Origin: Aquimarina megaterium XH134
GTDB lineage: Bacteria > Bacteroidota > Bacteroidia > Flavobacteriales > Flavobacteriaceae
Length of the DNA: 64,000 bases
NCBI RefSeq assembly: GCF_000520975.1
Contig: NZ_JACB01000003.1
Span: 372,001 to 436,000, forward strand
Direction of reading: 5' to 3'
This document shows positions 45,791 to 54,285 of this stretch, piece by piece. Below the pieces are notes generated by a model, which saw nothing but the letters and a program-made list of their open reading frames with translations, ran no database searches and was not told the origin of the DNA. A program made the translations under genes and the position numbers. The first letter of the stretch is position 1. Every line of letters begins with the position of its first letter.

Positions 45791-45812
45791 TTAGATTAAA
45801 ATGAAAATCTAA
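45791..45812. repeat. Short inverted repeat upstream of outer-membrane protein gene
   Basis: TTAGATT (45791-45797) and AATCTAA (45806-45812) form a 7-bp inverted repeat with an 8-base spacer, 52 bp before the ATG at 45865. It may be an operator in the 240-bp divergent spacer. Support is weak because the region is AT-rich. Confidence 0.25.
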
Positions 45813-45864
45813 ATGAATATTGGTAATTCCATCTGATAACTAAAAAAACAAGTACGTAAAACAG

Positions 45865-48264
45865 ATGAGACAAAATTTAAAAGCCTTAATACTAGTTTGG
45901 TTTTCAATAACCTGTACTATGGCACAACAATCAAAAACAGGAAAAGCAGAAGTTACCGGAAAAGTAATTGAGAACGTGACAAATGAATCGTTACCATTTG
46001 CATCAGTAGTTTTAAAAGATGCAACACAACAATTAGTTGAAGGTGTAATCACCAACGAAGAAGGAGTATATACCATTTTGGATATTCCTGTCGGAAATTA
46101 CAATTTAGAGGTAACATATACCGGGTTTAAAGGACATTCACAACCATTAGAAATCAAAGAAAATCGTCAGAAAATAAATCTAAAACCAATCCTGTTATTA
46201 GAAGAAACAGTTTCGCTTGATGAAGTAAAAATTACTACCGAGGTATCACAAGTTTCTTTACGTTTAGACAAAAAGGTATTTAAAGTGGGTAAAGATATAT
46301 TATCACAAAGTGGTTCGGTTACAGATGTATTAGGTAATGTACCATCGGTTGCAGTAGATCCATCAGGAACGGTACAATTAAGAGGTAATGCTAATGTTAC
46401 TATTTTGATTAATGGCAGACGTTCTGGTTTAACATCTGCACAGGCATTAGAACAAATCCCTTCTGATAATGTAGATCGGGTAGAGGTCATCACTACTCCT
46501 TCTGCAAGGTACGATGCGTCTGGATCGGCAGGGATCATCAATATTATTCTTAAGAAGAATACTAAAGGAGGGCTAACAGGGCAATTAAGAGGTGTTGTGG
46601 GAACCCCAGATGATTATAGATTATATGGTAGTTTTAGCTATAAAGCAGAAAAGTTTAATTTTTTTGCTAATGCCGGAATTCGATATACAGATTATGAAGG
46701 AGAGTATACCAAACAACAAAGATCGATTAGAAATAACACCACTGTATATTTAGACCAACGCGAGGATCAGGACAGACATGATGATGGAAAACTAATTTAT
46801 GTTGGAGCAGATTACTATCTAAATAAAAATAATTCGATCACAGCTGCTTTTTTTAGAAATCAAACAGAAGATACAGATGAAACGAAACTTACTTATGGGT
46901 ATACTTCAGCTACGACAGCAATCGATAGTATATTAACTACGCTAGGAAACTCTAAAGAAAAAAGATCCTATAACCAACTTGAAATGAATTATACCAAAAC
47001 CTTTGCAAAAGAAGGAAGGAAATTAACTTTTGACCTACAGTATGATTTTTGGGATAGTACAAAAAAATGGAATGTTCGTACTCAAAAAGAGACTCCTATA
47101 ATGACCCCAATATCAAATTTGAGAACAAAATCTACAAACAAAAATAATGATATTGTTTTACAATCTGACTTCGTAACTCCTTTTGGAGAAAAAACAAAAT
47201 TGGAAATCGGAGCCAAATTTGAAAACAGGCATGTAACCGATGGATTTATTGCCGAAGAACTTGTAAATGATAATTATCAATTATTAGATAATCTGGATAA
47301 TGAGATAGCATATGATGAACGAATTATTGGAGGGTACGTTCAATACGGAAGTAAGATTGGTAAGTTCAGCTATTTACTGGGGCTACGAATCGAAGATACT
47401 AATATTAAGATCAAAGATGAGGAGGGTAGTTTTAATAATACTAATACGTTTACTAATTTGTTTCCTACATTAAACTTAGGATATGCTATTGGTGAAAACA
47501 CAAATTTTCAGTTAAGCTATAGTAAAAGAATAAACAGACCATCACTATGGCAGTTAAATCCATTTTCTGAGCTTGAAGATTTTAACGCTCGATTTTTTGG
47601 TAATCCAACATTAAAATCTGCATTTACAGATGCTGTAGAGCTATCGCTTTTGCAAAAAGGAACCAAGTTCACCATAAACCCAAGTATTTACTATTCCTAT
47701 ACCACAGATGACACACAATGGTATACTACTCAGAATGATGATGGTGTTTTTGTAAGTACTATTATCAATTTAGATTTAGAAAAACGATATGGTTTTGAAC
47801 TTTCGGCGTCGTACAATCCTTTAAAATGGCTCAGTTTTAATGGAGATTTTAATGCCTATCGCTTTGACCAGGAAGGTATAGCTGGCACACAAAAACTTGA
47901 CTTTTCTGACGAAACATGGCAGACTTCTTTAAGTACTAGAATAAAACTTAAACATGGGATTTCAATTCAAAGTAGATTTAATCACCAGGGAGAAAGAGGT
48001 AATGCTCAATCCAAAAGAAAATCAATTTCTTATTTAAATCTTGGGGCAAGTAAAAAACTATTTAAAAATCGTGGAAACTTAATTTTTAATGTTAGTAATG
48101 TTTTTGATAGTCGTAAAACCCGAGAGGAGATAACTGGAACAGATTTTTTTGTAAACCAGATGAGAAGTCGTAATGGTGCGAGATGGTCATTGAGTTTTGT
48201 ATATAAGTTTAATGGTAAATCCGGACACAAAACCAGACGAGTACAGCGAAGTAATAGAAATTAA
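45865..48264 (+). CDS. Outer-membrane beta-barrel protein, TonB-receptor-like (pair E associated)
   Basis: A 799-residue outer-membrane protein with a signal peptide ([13 protein letters not shown] before QQ). A carboxypeptidase-regulatory-like domain spans about residues 28-115 ([20 protein letters not shown]), a plug-like region follows ([18 protein letters not shown], then [19 protein letters not shown]), then a PF14905-type barrel. It is a paralogue of the protein at 12651, and each stands beside a LytTR pair. The C-terminus is basic, ending in [12 protein letters not shown] 7-bp hairpin separates it from the downstream lipoprotein gene. The ligand is unknown. Confidence 0.9.
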   Translation: MRQNLKALILVWFSITCTMAQQSKTGKAEVTGKVIENVTNESLPFASVVLKDATQQLVEGVITNEEGVYTILDIPVGNYNLEVTYTGFKGHSQPLEIKENRQKINLKPILLLEETVSLDEVKITTEVSQVSLRLDKKVFKVGKDILSQSGSVTDVLGNVPSVAVDPSGTVQLRGNANVTILINGRRSGLTSAQALEQIPSDNVDRVEVITTPSARYDASGSAGIINIILKKNTKGGLTGQLRGVVGTPDDYRLYGSFSYKAEKFNFFANAGIRYTDYEGEYTKQQRSIRNNTTVYLDQREDQDRHDDGKLIYVGADYYLNKNNSITAAFFRNQTEDTDETKLTYGYTSATTAIDSILTTLGNSKEKRSYNQLEMNYTKTFAKEGRKLTFDLQYDFWDSTKKWNVRTQKETPIMTPISNLRTKSTNKNNDIVLQSDFVTPFGEKTKLEIGAKFENRHVTDGFIAEELVNDNYQLLDNLDNEIAYDERIIGGYVQYGSKIGKFSYLLGLRIEDTNIKIKDEEGSFNNTNTFTNLFPTLNLGYAIGENTNFQLSYSKRINRPSLWQLNPFSELEDFNARFFGNPTLKSAFTDAVELSLLQKGTKFTINPSIYYSYTTDDTQWYTTQNDDGVFVSTIINLDLEKRYGFELSASYNPLKWLSFNGDFNAYRFDQEGIAGTQKLDFSDETWQTSLSTRIKLKHGISIQSRFNHQGERGNAQSKRKSISYLNLGASKKLFKNRGNLIFNVSNVFDSRKTREEITGTDFFVNQMRSRNGARWSLSFVYKFNGKSGHKTRRVQRSNRN

Positions 48265-48313
48265 TCGGATACATAACTATATTATTGTTTATGTAGTACA
48301 AAACATTATAATA

Positions 48314-49252
48314 ATGAGAAATTACAACTTTATATTTTTAACACTTGTATTTGCACTATTTTTAAATGCTTGTAATACTAAAAATCATAAACCAAAAGGT
48401 GATGATTTACTAACTACAGAAGTATCTTATTTTGGTCAAAAACCTCCAGGCTTAATTCCTGAAATTTTTGCTCCTGGAATTATTTCAATAAATGGAAGAT
48501 ATGAACATGGTATTTCGTTTTCTCCTGATTTGGATGAAGTATATTTTTCAGCTAATAAAAAAGACGAAGATCCAAGTATATATTTTTCAAAATTCGAAGA
48601 CAAAAAATGGACAAGTCCTAAAAAAGCAAACTTTACAAAAGGTAAAAAAGTTGGCGAAATGCATCCATTTGTTAGTCCCAATGGTAAAAAGATTCATTTT
48701 GCAGCTCATGACTCTTTTACATCGCCTCACCATAAAGAATCAGTTAAAACTTGGTATGTAAACCGTTTTGAGAATTCCTGGAGTGATGCTATACAGCTTG
48801 ATTCGCCTATAAATGAAGATTTTGTTTTTTATTCGAATGAAGCGAAAAATGGAGATCTTTTTTATACCAATGTATCAAAACGAAAAATGTATTATGCGCC
48901 TAATAAAAATGGCAAATTTCCTCAAGTACACGAAGTTGGAATTGAATCTGGTTTTCATGGTTTTATTTCCCCGTCTCAAGATTTTTTAGTGGTAAATGCT
49001 AGAAACAAAGAAGATGATCAAAGAAAAAGCGATATATATGTCTATTTTAAGAAGAAAGACGGAACATGGACAAAACCAATTAACCTTGGAAATGAAGTAA
49101 ATTCTAATTTTGCTGAAACATGCCCTAGTATTACTCCAGATGGTAAATTTTTATTTTTTGGCAGATATAACGAAGAAGGAGGATTATCAAACTTTTATTG
49201 GGTAAGTACAGAGGTTATTGATAAAGTACGACCAGTTGATTTTAAGAAATAA
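48314..49252 (+). CDS. PD40/WD40-like beta-propeller lipoprotein
   Basis: A 312-residue predicted lipoprotein. The ATG at 48314 gives a lipoprotein signal with cysteine 20 ([11 protein letters not shown]); the frame upstream of it has only a TTG inside the previous gene. Repeated PD40-type blades are visible ([51 protein letters not shown]), as in TolB-like propellers. It lies 49 bases after the outer-membrane barrel gene, same strand. A surface or periplasmic scaffold role beside that protein is plausible; no enzyme motif is seen. Confidence 0.8.
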   Translation: MRNYNFIFLTLVFALFLNACNTKNHKPKGDDLLTTEVSYFGQKPPGLIPEIFAPGIISINGRYEHGISFSPDLDEVYFSANKKDEDPSIYFSKFEDKKWTSPKKANFTKGKKVGEMHPFVSPNGKKIHFAAHDSFTSPHHKESVKTWYVNRFENSWSDAIQLDSPINEDFVFYSNEAKNGDLFYTNVSKRKMYYAPNKNGKFPQVHEVGIESGFHGFISPSQDFLVVNARNKEDDQRKSDIYVYFKKKDGTWTKPINLGNEVNSNFAETCPSITPDGKFLFFGRYNEEGGLSNFYWVSTEVIDKVRPVDFKK

Positions 49253-49499
49253 TCATGAATTTAGTACATATACTTTGGATACTCTAATAATTGTACATGC
49301 ATTTTTGGTAACTATGTGTAAGAAGTAGAAGCAGTAAAAAAGCATTATGAATTTGATAAGTATAAAGAATGAGTAATGCAAATAAAATAAAAATGGTGTT
49401 CATGTTCTATATTTTTTAGGTAGAATAATATGATATATTTTTAATTACTATATTTTAAAATCATTTTATTAGTAAGTTTGTTTTTTATCTACTATAAAA

Positions 49500-50599
49500 A
49501 TGGAGTTCTATATTTATTTCCTATTATTTAGTGCTTTACATGGTTTTGTGTTGGCTTTGATGTTGTTTTTAAGAAAAATAGAAGTAAGGCTAACGTAATA
49601 TTTGGAACCCTTGTAGTATTATTTTCTCTATACTTACTTGAAGTTTTTTCTCTATATACAGGATTTATACAACAGTTTCCACAATTGATGCTCGTTACAT
49701 ATCCAACTCTATTTTTCATTGGACCATTCATTCACTTATATCAAAGAGCAATATTTGGTCATAAATATTCATTGTTTAGAAAATGGTTTATTTTAGGAAT
49801 TCCCATACTAATATACCTTCTTTTTATCCCTTACTATCTGTTAGATAGTACTATCAAAACAACTTGGAGTCCTTTTGGAGGTAGTGAAGAATACAAGTGG
49901 CTTGCAAGTTATTTAAAAATATTTTTAGACTGGAAATTCTTTCTTGGATTTACAATTGTTTATACTGTCAAAACATACTATGATGCTTATAATAGTACTT
50001 TATCAGATATAGGTAACTCTGCTACTATGCAGAAAAAGTATAAGTGGTTCAAATTATCTTTGCTTGCCTTTATAATAATAGTATGCACAAATCTTATTTT
50101 TATAATTTTTGACTATGGATATTCAACTGTTTTTACTTTATTTTTAGCAATTTCTATTCATATAATTGCATATGGGGCAATCATTTATTCTAATGTATTT
50201 GATCATAAAGATCCAAAAGACAATATTAAATATAAAACCTCACCATTAACTGAAGTACAGATTATAGGAATCAAAAATAGATTTAATGATTTTTTGGTAA
50301 ATGAAAAACCATATTTAGATGACTCATTTAGCTTAGAATCTGCCACAAAACTTCTTAATATACCTAAACATCATTTATCCCAAGTAATCAATCAAGAGTT
50401 TGAATCTACCTTTTCCAAAATTATTAAAGATTATAGAGTAGAAGAAGCGTGTAAACTTTTAGAGTTAGATGCTCAAAATGAAAAAAAAATAGCTACGATC
50501 GCCTATGAATCAGGATTTGCAGATGTATCCACTTTTTATAGAGCTTTCAAAGAATTAAAAAAAATGTCTCCAAGTAATTATAGAGAATCTTTATTTTAA
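49500..50599 (+). pseudogene. AraC-family regulator with N-terminal membrane domain, frameshifted
   Basis: Translation from the ATG at 49500 gives MEFYIYFLLFSALHGFVLAL, then stops at 49596. The missing continuation (KKNRSKANVIFGTLVVLF) is in the -1 frame from about 49571 and runs without a stop to 50599. One base is missing near a T5 run (49566-49570) or an A5 run (49574-49578). Joined, the product is about 366 residues: several membrane helices to about residue 230, then an AraC double helix-turn-helix (SLESATKLLNIPKHHLSQVI, then IAYESGFADVSTFYRAFKEL). The DNA-binding half is intact. Either a real disruption or a homopolymer sequencing error. A TAAGTTTG -7-like box lies at 49473-49480. Confidence 0.8.
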
Positions 50600-50617
50600 A
50601 TATATAGCATAATCGTA

Positions 50618-50644
50618 TTGCAATTGATTAATTGCAACTTTTTT
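50618..50644 (+). terminator. Rho-independent terminator after AraC gene
   Basis: TTGCAATT (50618-50625) pairs with AATTGCAA (50630-50637) around a GATT loop and is followed by C and six T. It begins 18 bases after the stop codon. Confidence 0.75.
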
Positions 50645-50702
50645 CACTTCTCGTTTTACTTTATTTGACTCATAATTTATCAATTACTATAAATAAATAA
50701 TT

Positions 50703-51587
50703 ATGATCAAGTATGTTTTTTCCCTAGTAGTTATGTTCTATTTTTTAAATACCCATGGGCAAGTAGATCCTGTTCAAAATGATTACTACCGGTTTAACAG
50801 ACCCACAACAAGCCTGCGTGCAGAAGTATCACAAAAAATTGGATTGAATTATATTAGGGTTAATTATGGCCGTCCAAATGTAAAAGGGCGTAAGATATTT
50901 GATGGTCTGTTACAATACGGAAAAATATGGCGTTTGGGTGCAGATTATGCTACCATATTAGATTTACAAAATGAATATATTATTGCAAACGATACGGTTT
51001 CTAAAGGTAAATATGCATTGTATGCAATACCTCATAAAGATCATTGGCAGATTATTCTTAATAAAGATACCGAAGGATGGGGGCAATATACCTATGATAA
51101 TACACTTAATGCGTATGAATTTAGAGCTCCTTTAGAAAAAGCTCCCGAGTTTACAGAAACACTCACAATTGGTTTCATGAATACATCTTTAAATCATGGT
51201 GAAATTTATTTTCAATGGGAAAATATCAGGACAATATTACCTATAAAAGTAAGTATAAAACATAAAGAAATGATAGAACGAGATATCAATATTGCCCTAG
51301 GTTTGGATACAGTTAATGTAGCTTATAAGTACTACCTTGCTTCAGAATATTACTTCTTGGAAAAGAAAGATTATCCTAAAGCATTGGAATATATTCGAAA
51401 AGCAATTGAAGGAGATATTAAATGGTTTTATTCATATTTTCTTGAAGGAGAAATTCTGGCAGCGATGGGTAAATATAAAGAAGCCGTTGAAGCAGCAAAA
51501 AAAGGGCTTGGTCCGTCTAAAGAAAATAACCCAGAATGGCATTGGAAACTTAATAAGGCTATTAAGGAATGGGGAGAAAAAAAATAA
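50703..51587 (+). CDS. DUF2911 domain protein with TPR-like C-terminus
   Basis: A 294-residue secreted protein with a signal peptide (VFSLVVMFYFLNTHG before QVDP). The DUF2911 domain covers about residues 35-180 (INYGRPNVKGRKIFDGLL pattern, then WRLGADYATILDLQNEY). The C-terminal part holds a TPR-like helical hairpin (YPKALEYIRKAIEGD, then GKYKEAVEAAKKGL). Members are common in Bacteroidota and have no established function. It stands alone, after the terminator of the AraC gene. Confidence 0.85.
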   Translation: MIKYVFSLVVMFYFLNTHGQVDPVQNDYYRFNRPTTSLRAEVSQKIGLNYIRVNYGRPNVKGRKIFDGLLQYGKIWRLGADYATILDLQNEYIIANDTVSKGKYALYAIPHKDHWQIILNKDTEGWGQYTYDNTLNAYEFRAPLEKAPEFTETLTIGFMNTSLNHGEIYFQWENIRTILPIKVSIKHKEMIERDINIALGLDTVNVAYKYYLASEYYFLEKKDYPKALEYIRKAIEGDIKWFYSYFLEGEILAAMGKYKEAVEAAKKGLGPSKENNPEWHWKLNKAIKEWGEKK

Positions 51588-51747
51588 CATTCTAATTACA
51601 AAATGGTTTCATAGATATTTTAATATAATCAAAAAAACAGCACAAACTTGTTAAAACTCGATTCAATCTTGTCGTTTATCACAAAGCATCGAGAGCAACC
51701 GCTTCTGTTATTAAATTTGAAGAGATATAAATACAAATTTTACAATC

Positions 51748-52128
51748 ATGAGAATGCCTTTTTCAGAATTTATTACTAGTGGAGATTTAAAGTTCGTTGT
51801 TGCTTTTTGCATATGTACTGCTATAGCTGGGTATCATTTTTTCAAAAAACTAAAAACTAAAAAGGATGAGAAAAACCAGGAATTGATAAAGCATCACAAT
51901 CTAAAAATTGGGGCTGTTGCTTTTTGGGTACTTATCCTAAGTGTTTTGTCTTTATTATTGGGGCTGATGCACAGTTTCTATTTTATTGGAAAAACGGGAG
52001 GAATTGCACCAGGATTAATCTTTCAAGGGATATCTAATACATTAATTACTCCTGTGTTAGGGATTTGTCTATATATGGTTTGTAGAATTTTGCATGGAAT
52101 GAGTAATTCTAATCTATCAACATCCTAA
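51748..52128 (+). CDS. Small membrane protein, MotA/TolQ/ExbB-like fragment family
   Basis: A 126-residue protein with three predicted membrane helices. The second helix and following loop (LLLGLMHSFYFIGKTG, then PGLIFQGISNTLITPVLGI) resemble the core of MotA/TolQ/ExbB proton channels, where a loop of this kind precedes the conserved pore helix. It is about half the usual ExbB length and no ExbD/TolR partner is adjacent. Assignment to the family is tentative; otherwise it is an uncharacterised membrane protein. It converges with the module D regulator. Confidence 0.6.
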   Translation: MRMPFSEFITSGDLKFVVAFCICTAIAGYHFFKKLKTKKDEKNQELIKHHNLKIGAVAFWVLILSVLSLLLGLMHSFYFIGKTGGIAPGLIFQGISNTLITPVLGICLYMVCRILHGMSNSNLSTS

Positions 52129-52172
52129 TTGCTCTTATGAAACACATAATTTTGTTTAACCTGTAGCGATTA

Positions 52173-52874
52173 TTACTTCAATAACTGAATAATATTTGTT
52201 TTATAGATTTTCCCAATAGGAATAACATCATTACCAATAGATATCCTATTTCCTTCAATACTTTTAATGTGCTTTACAGCTACAGCAAATGATTTATGGA
52301 CCTGTAAAAAATAATCTTTGGGCAATGATTCTAGCAGATCAGAAATTTTCTCTCTAACGGTTATAGTTTGGGTTGTGGTGATTACTTTGGTATAATTTCC
52401 TGCAGCTTCCATATATTGAATAGTATCAATAACTACTTGTATATACTTTTTGTTACTATGAAGAAAAATTGTTTCTGCTGTAGTACTATTTCCAGCTACT
52501 TCGGTTAGAGGTTGCACTCTAGTAGTGGTGCTTACCGCCTTGTTTACTGCTTTTAGAAATCGCTCGAAACCAAAAGGTTTTAGCAGATAATCAGAGATGT
52601 TGAGCTCATAACCTTCTAAAGCATATTCCTTATATGCTGTAGTTACAATAACTTTGGGAGGGGAAGGTAATGTTTTTAAGAACTCGAAACCTTTTAATTT
52701 TGGCATGTTGAGATCCAGAAAAATTAAATCTACCTGATTTTTGTTTAAGTATTCGAATGCTTCTAATGCATCATAGCAATTCTTCATCAATTTCATATTG
52801 GGTAATAAATCACAATACCCTTTAATAATATCATGAGCTATATGTTCATCATCAACAATTAAGTATTTGATCAT
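52173..52874 (-). CDS. LytTR-family response regulator (module D)
   Basis: A 233-residue regulator. Receiver with DDE at 8-10, phospho-acceptor D54 (FLDLNMPKLKG), TTAYKEYA and LLKPFGFERF. LytTR domain over about residues 130-233 (YMEAAGNYTKVI, then LQVHKSFAVAVKHI). It overlaps the kinase gene by 4 bases. It is close in sequence to the regulators of modules A and C. A clear 21-bp repeat pair like theirs was not found in the divergent region upstream of its kinase. Confidence 0.93.
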   Translation of the reverse strand: MIKYLIVDDEHIAHDIIKGYCDLLPNMKLMKNCYDALEAFEYLNKNQVDLIFLDLNMPKLKGFEFLKTLPSPPKVIVTTAYKEYALEGYELNISDYLLKPFGFERFLKAVNKAVSTTTRVQPLTEVAGNSTTAETIFLHSNKKYIQVVIDTIQYMEAAGNYTKVITTTQTITVREKISDLLESLPKDYFLQVHKSFAVAVKHIKSIEGNRISIGNDVIPIGKIYKTNIIQLLK

Positions 52875-54034
52875 AATTGATTTAGTATTAGTTGCGCTTT
52901 ATAAACATCTTCAGTTACGGTATACGATATAGAATGTTTCTTAGGATACACAAGTTCAAGTCTTCGTTCCAAATTATTTAAACCAATTCCTGGTTGTTCA
53001 GTATTTTCTGATGGATCAAAATTATTCTCAACTTCAAAATGTATTTCATTTTCTTTGGCAATCATATTAACATCTACATAAGCATTCTCTCTTAAATTTT
53101 CTACACCATGCTTGAAAGCATTTTCTAAAAGTATAATAAATAGTAAAGGCATCACTTTATATCCTTCATTTTCAATCTGGAGATTAAAATTAACTTTTAT
53201 TGCTTTATGATAACGCATCTTATGCAATTCTATATAATTTTTTAGATATGATACTTCTTCTTCCAGGGTAACCACATCTTTTTGGCCATCATAAATACTA
53301 TATCGCATCATATCAGACAGCTTAAGAATCAATTCTTTTGCTTTTTTTGAATCTTTATCTACCCAACCGTATAAGTTATTAAGCATATTAAAAAAGAAAT
53401 GTGGGTTGACCTGGCTTTTTAAATGCAATAGTTCGGTTTTTGCTTTTTCATTTTTTAAAGTTAAAATCGATTTTATTTGTTTGAAAACCCATCGAATTGT
53501 TAAAAAAATGATTAGTGGAAAATAGATGAAGACTATAATAACCAATACATCATTGTTCTCATATTCTTCGAGTAATATCAAAATCCTTCCTCCACCAATT
53601 ACAAAAGACCAAAAGACTATTTTTTTTATAACCGATTTAGAAATAGTGGGAGCTCCTTTTTTCTGGAGGTAGTAATTCCTGATAAGTATTATTCCAAAAA
53701 TTAAAATATAAATAAATAGTAAAGTAAAAACAGTAGTAAATACGGGTTGATTTGGGTGAGATTCAAATATTCCGATAAAGCATGTTAATCCCGTTAGGAA
53801 TGTGGTGATTCTAATTTCATTTTTTGACCATAGTCGAGAGGAATTTCTTTGTTTTTTTCTATTGAATAACCAGGAGAGCAGTAAATATCCAATACTACTA
53901 ACTGCCAAAAAAACGAATAAGGTACCTGTAAGCTCGATACCCGAAGCCATACAGATTATTCCTATAAACCATAAAAAAATGGATATCCCAAGGGAGAATA
54001 TCGTTCGTCTATATTTTCTAAATAATAACATCAT
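52871..54034 (-). CDS. LytS-type sensor histidine kinase (module D)
   Basis: A kinase of about 387 residues, with about six membrane helices in the first 190 residues, more than the four of the module A and C kinases. The phospho-acceptor histidine is in VNPHFFFNMLNNLYGW, the N-box in ILLENAFKHG and the G-box in GIGLNNLERRL. The ATG at 54034 is preferred (MMLLFRKYRR); the longer frame begins with a TTG at 54070. It is divergent from the ankyrin-phosphoesterase gene, which opens the ABC/M1 operon of this module. Confidence 0.9.
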   Translation of the reverse strand: MMLLFRKYRRTIFSLGISIFLWFIGIICMASGIELTGTLFVFLAVSSIGYLLLSWLFNRKKQRNSSRLWSKNEIRITTFLTGLTCFIGIFESHPNQPVFTTVFTLLFIYILIFGIILIRNYYLQKKGAPTISKSVIKKIVFWSFVIGGGRILILLEEYENNDVLVIIVFIYFPLIIFLTIRWVFKQIKSILTLKNEKAKTELLHLKSQVNPHFFFNMLNNLYGWVDKDSKKAKELILKLSDMMRYSIYDGQKDVVTLEEEVSYLKNYIELHKMRYHKAIKVNFNLQIENEGYKVMPLLFIILLENAFKHGVENLRENAYVDVNMIAKENEIHFEVENNFDPSENTEQPGIGLNNLERRLELVYPKKHSISYTVTEDVYKAQLILNQL

Positions 54035-54162
54035 ATACCCAAAACTAGGGTAATAAAATGGTACAACCAAAGAAGTTGATAAACATACCTTATACAGGTT
54101 TCAACTTCGAGAAAAGTGTGATGAAGTCACTTAATACCTGTCAAAAGCCTTTGTGTCCCTAA

Positions 54163-54206
54163 TCAAACCAAGCTTATCACATTTATCATAATACTACTTG
54201 GTTTGA
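54163..54206. promoter_or_regulatory. 10-bp inverted repeat in module D divergent spacer
   Basis: TCAAACCAAG (54163-54172) and CTTGGTTTGA (54197-54206) are a perfect inverted repeat with a 24-base spacer. It lies immediately upstream of a TATGTTTG -7-like box at 54211. It could be a dimer operator or the stem of a transcript hairpin. Confidence 0.45.
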
Positions 54207-54210
54207 CTAT

Positions 54211-54218
54211 TATGTTTG
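54211..54218 (+). promoter_or_regulatory. Candidate -7 promoter box for ankyrin-phosphoesterase gene
   Basis: TATGTTTG fits the Bacteroidota TAnnTTTG consensus. No clear TTTG -33 element lies 19-21 bases upstream, where the inverted repeat sits instead, so an activator may be needed. Transcription would start near 54224. Confidence 0.4.
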
Positions 54219-54285
54219 ATCAAATAATTCAATCAAAATGAACAGTCTTACAAATACTAACCATTATAAATTTCATTCATACATT

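Noticed and set aside
49565..49579. Programmed -1 frameshifting for the split AraC gene
   Set aside because: The heptamer (G TTT TTA) is not a good X-XXY-YYZ slippery site and no clear downstream stem was seen; mutation or sequencing error is simpler.
51606..51620. TTTCATAGATATT, similar to the 12581 half-site, after the DUF2911 gene
   Set aside because: No second copy at 21 bp and no LytTR-linked gene directly downstream.
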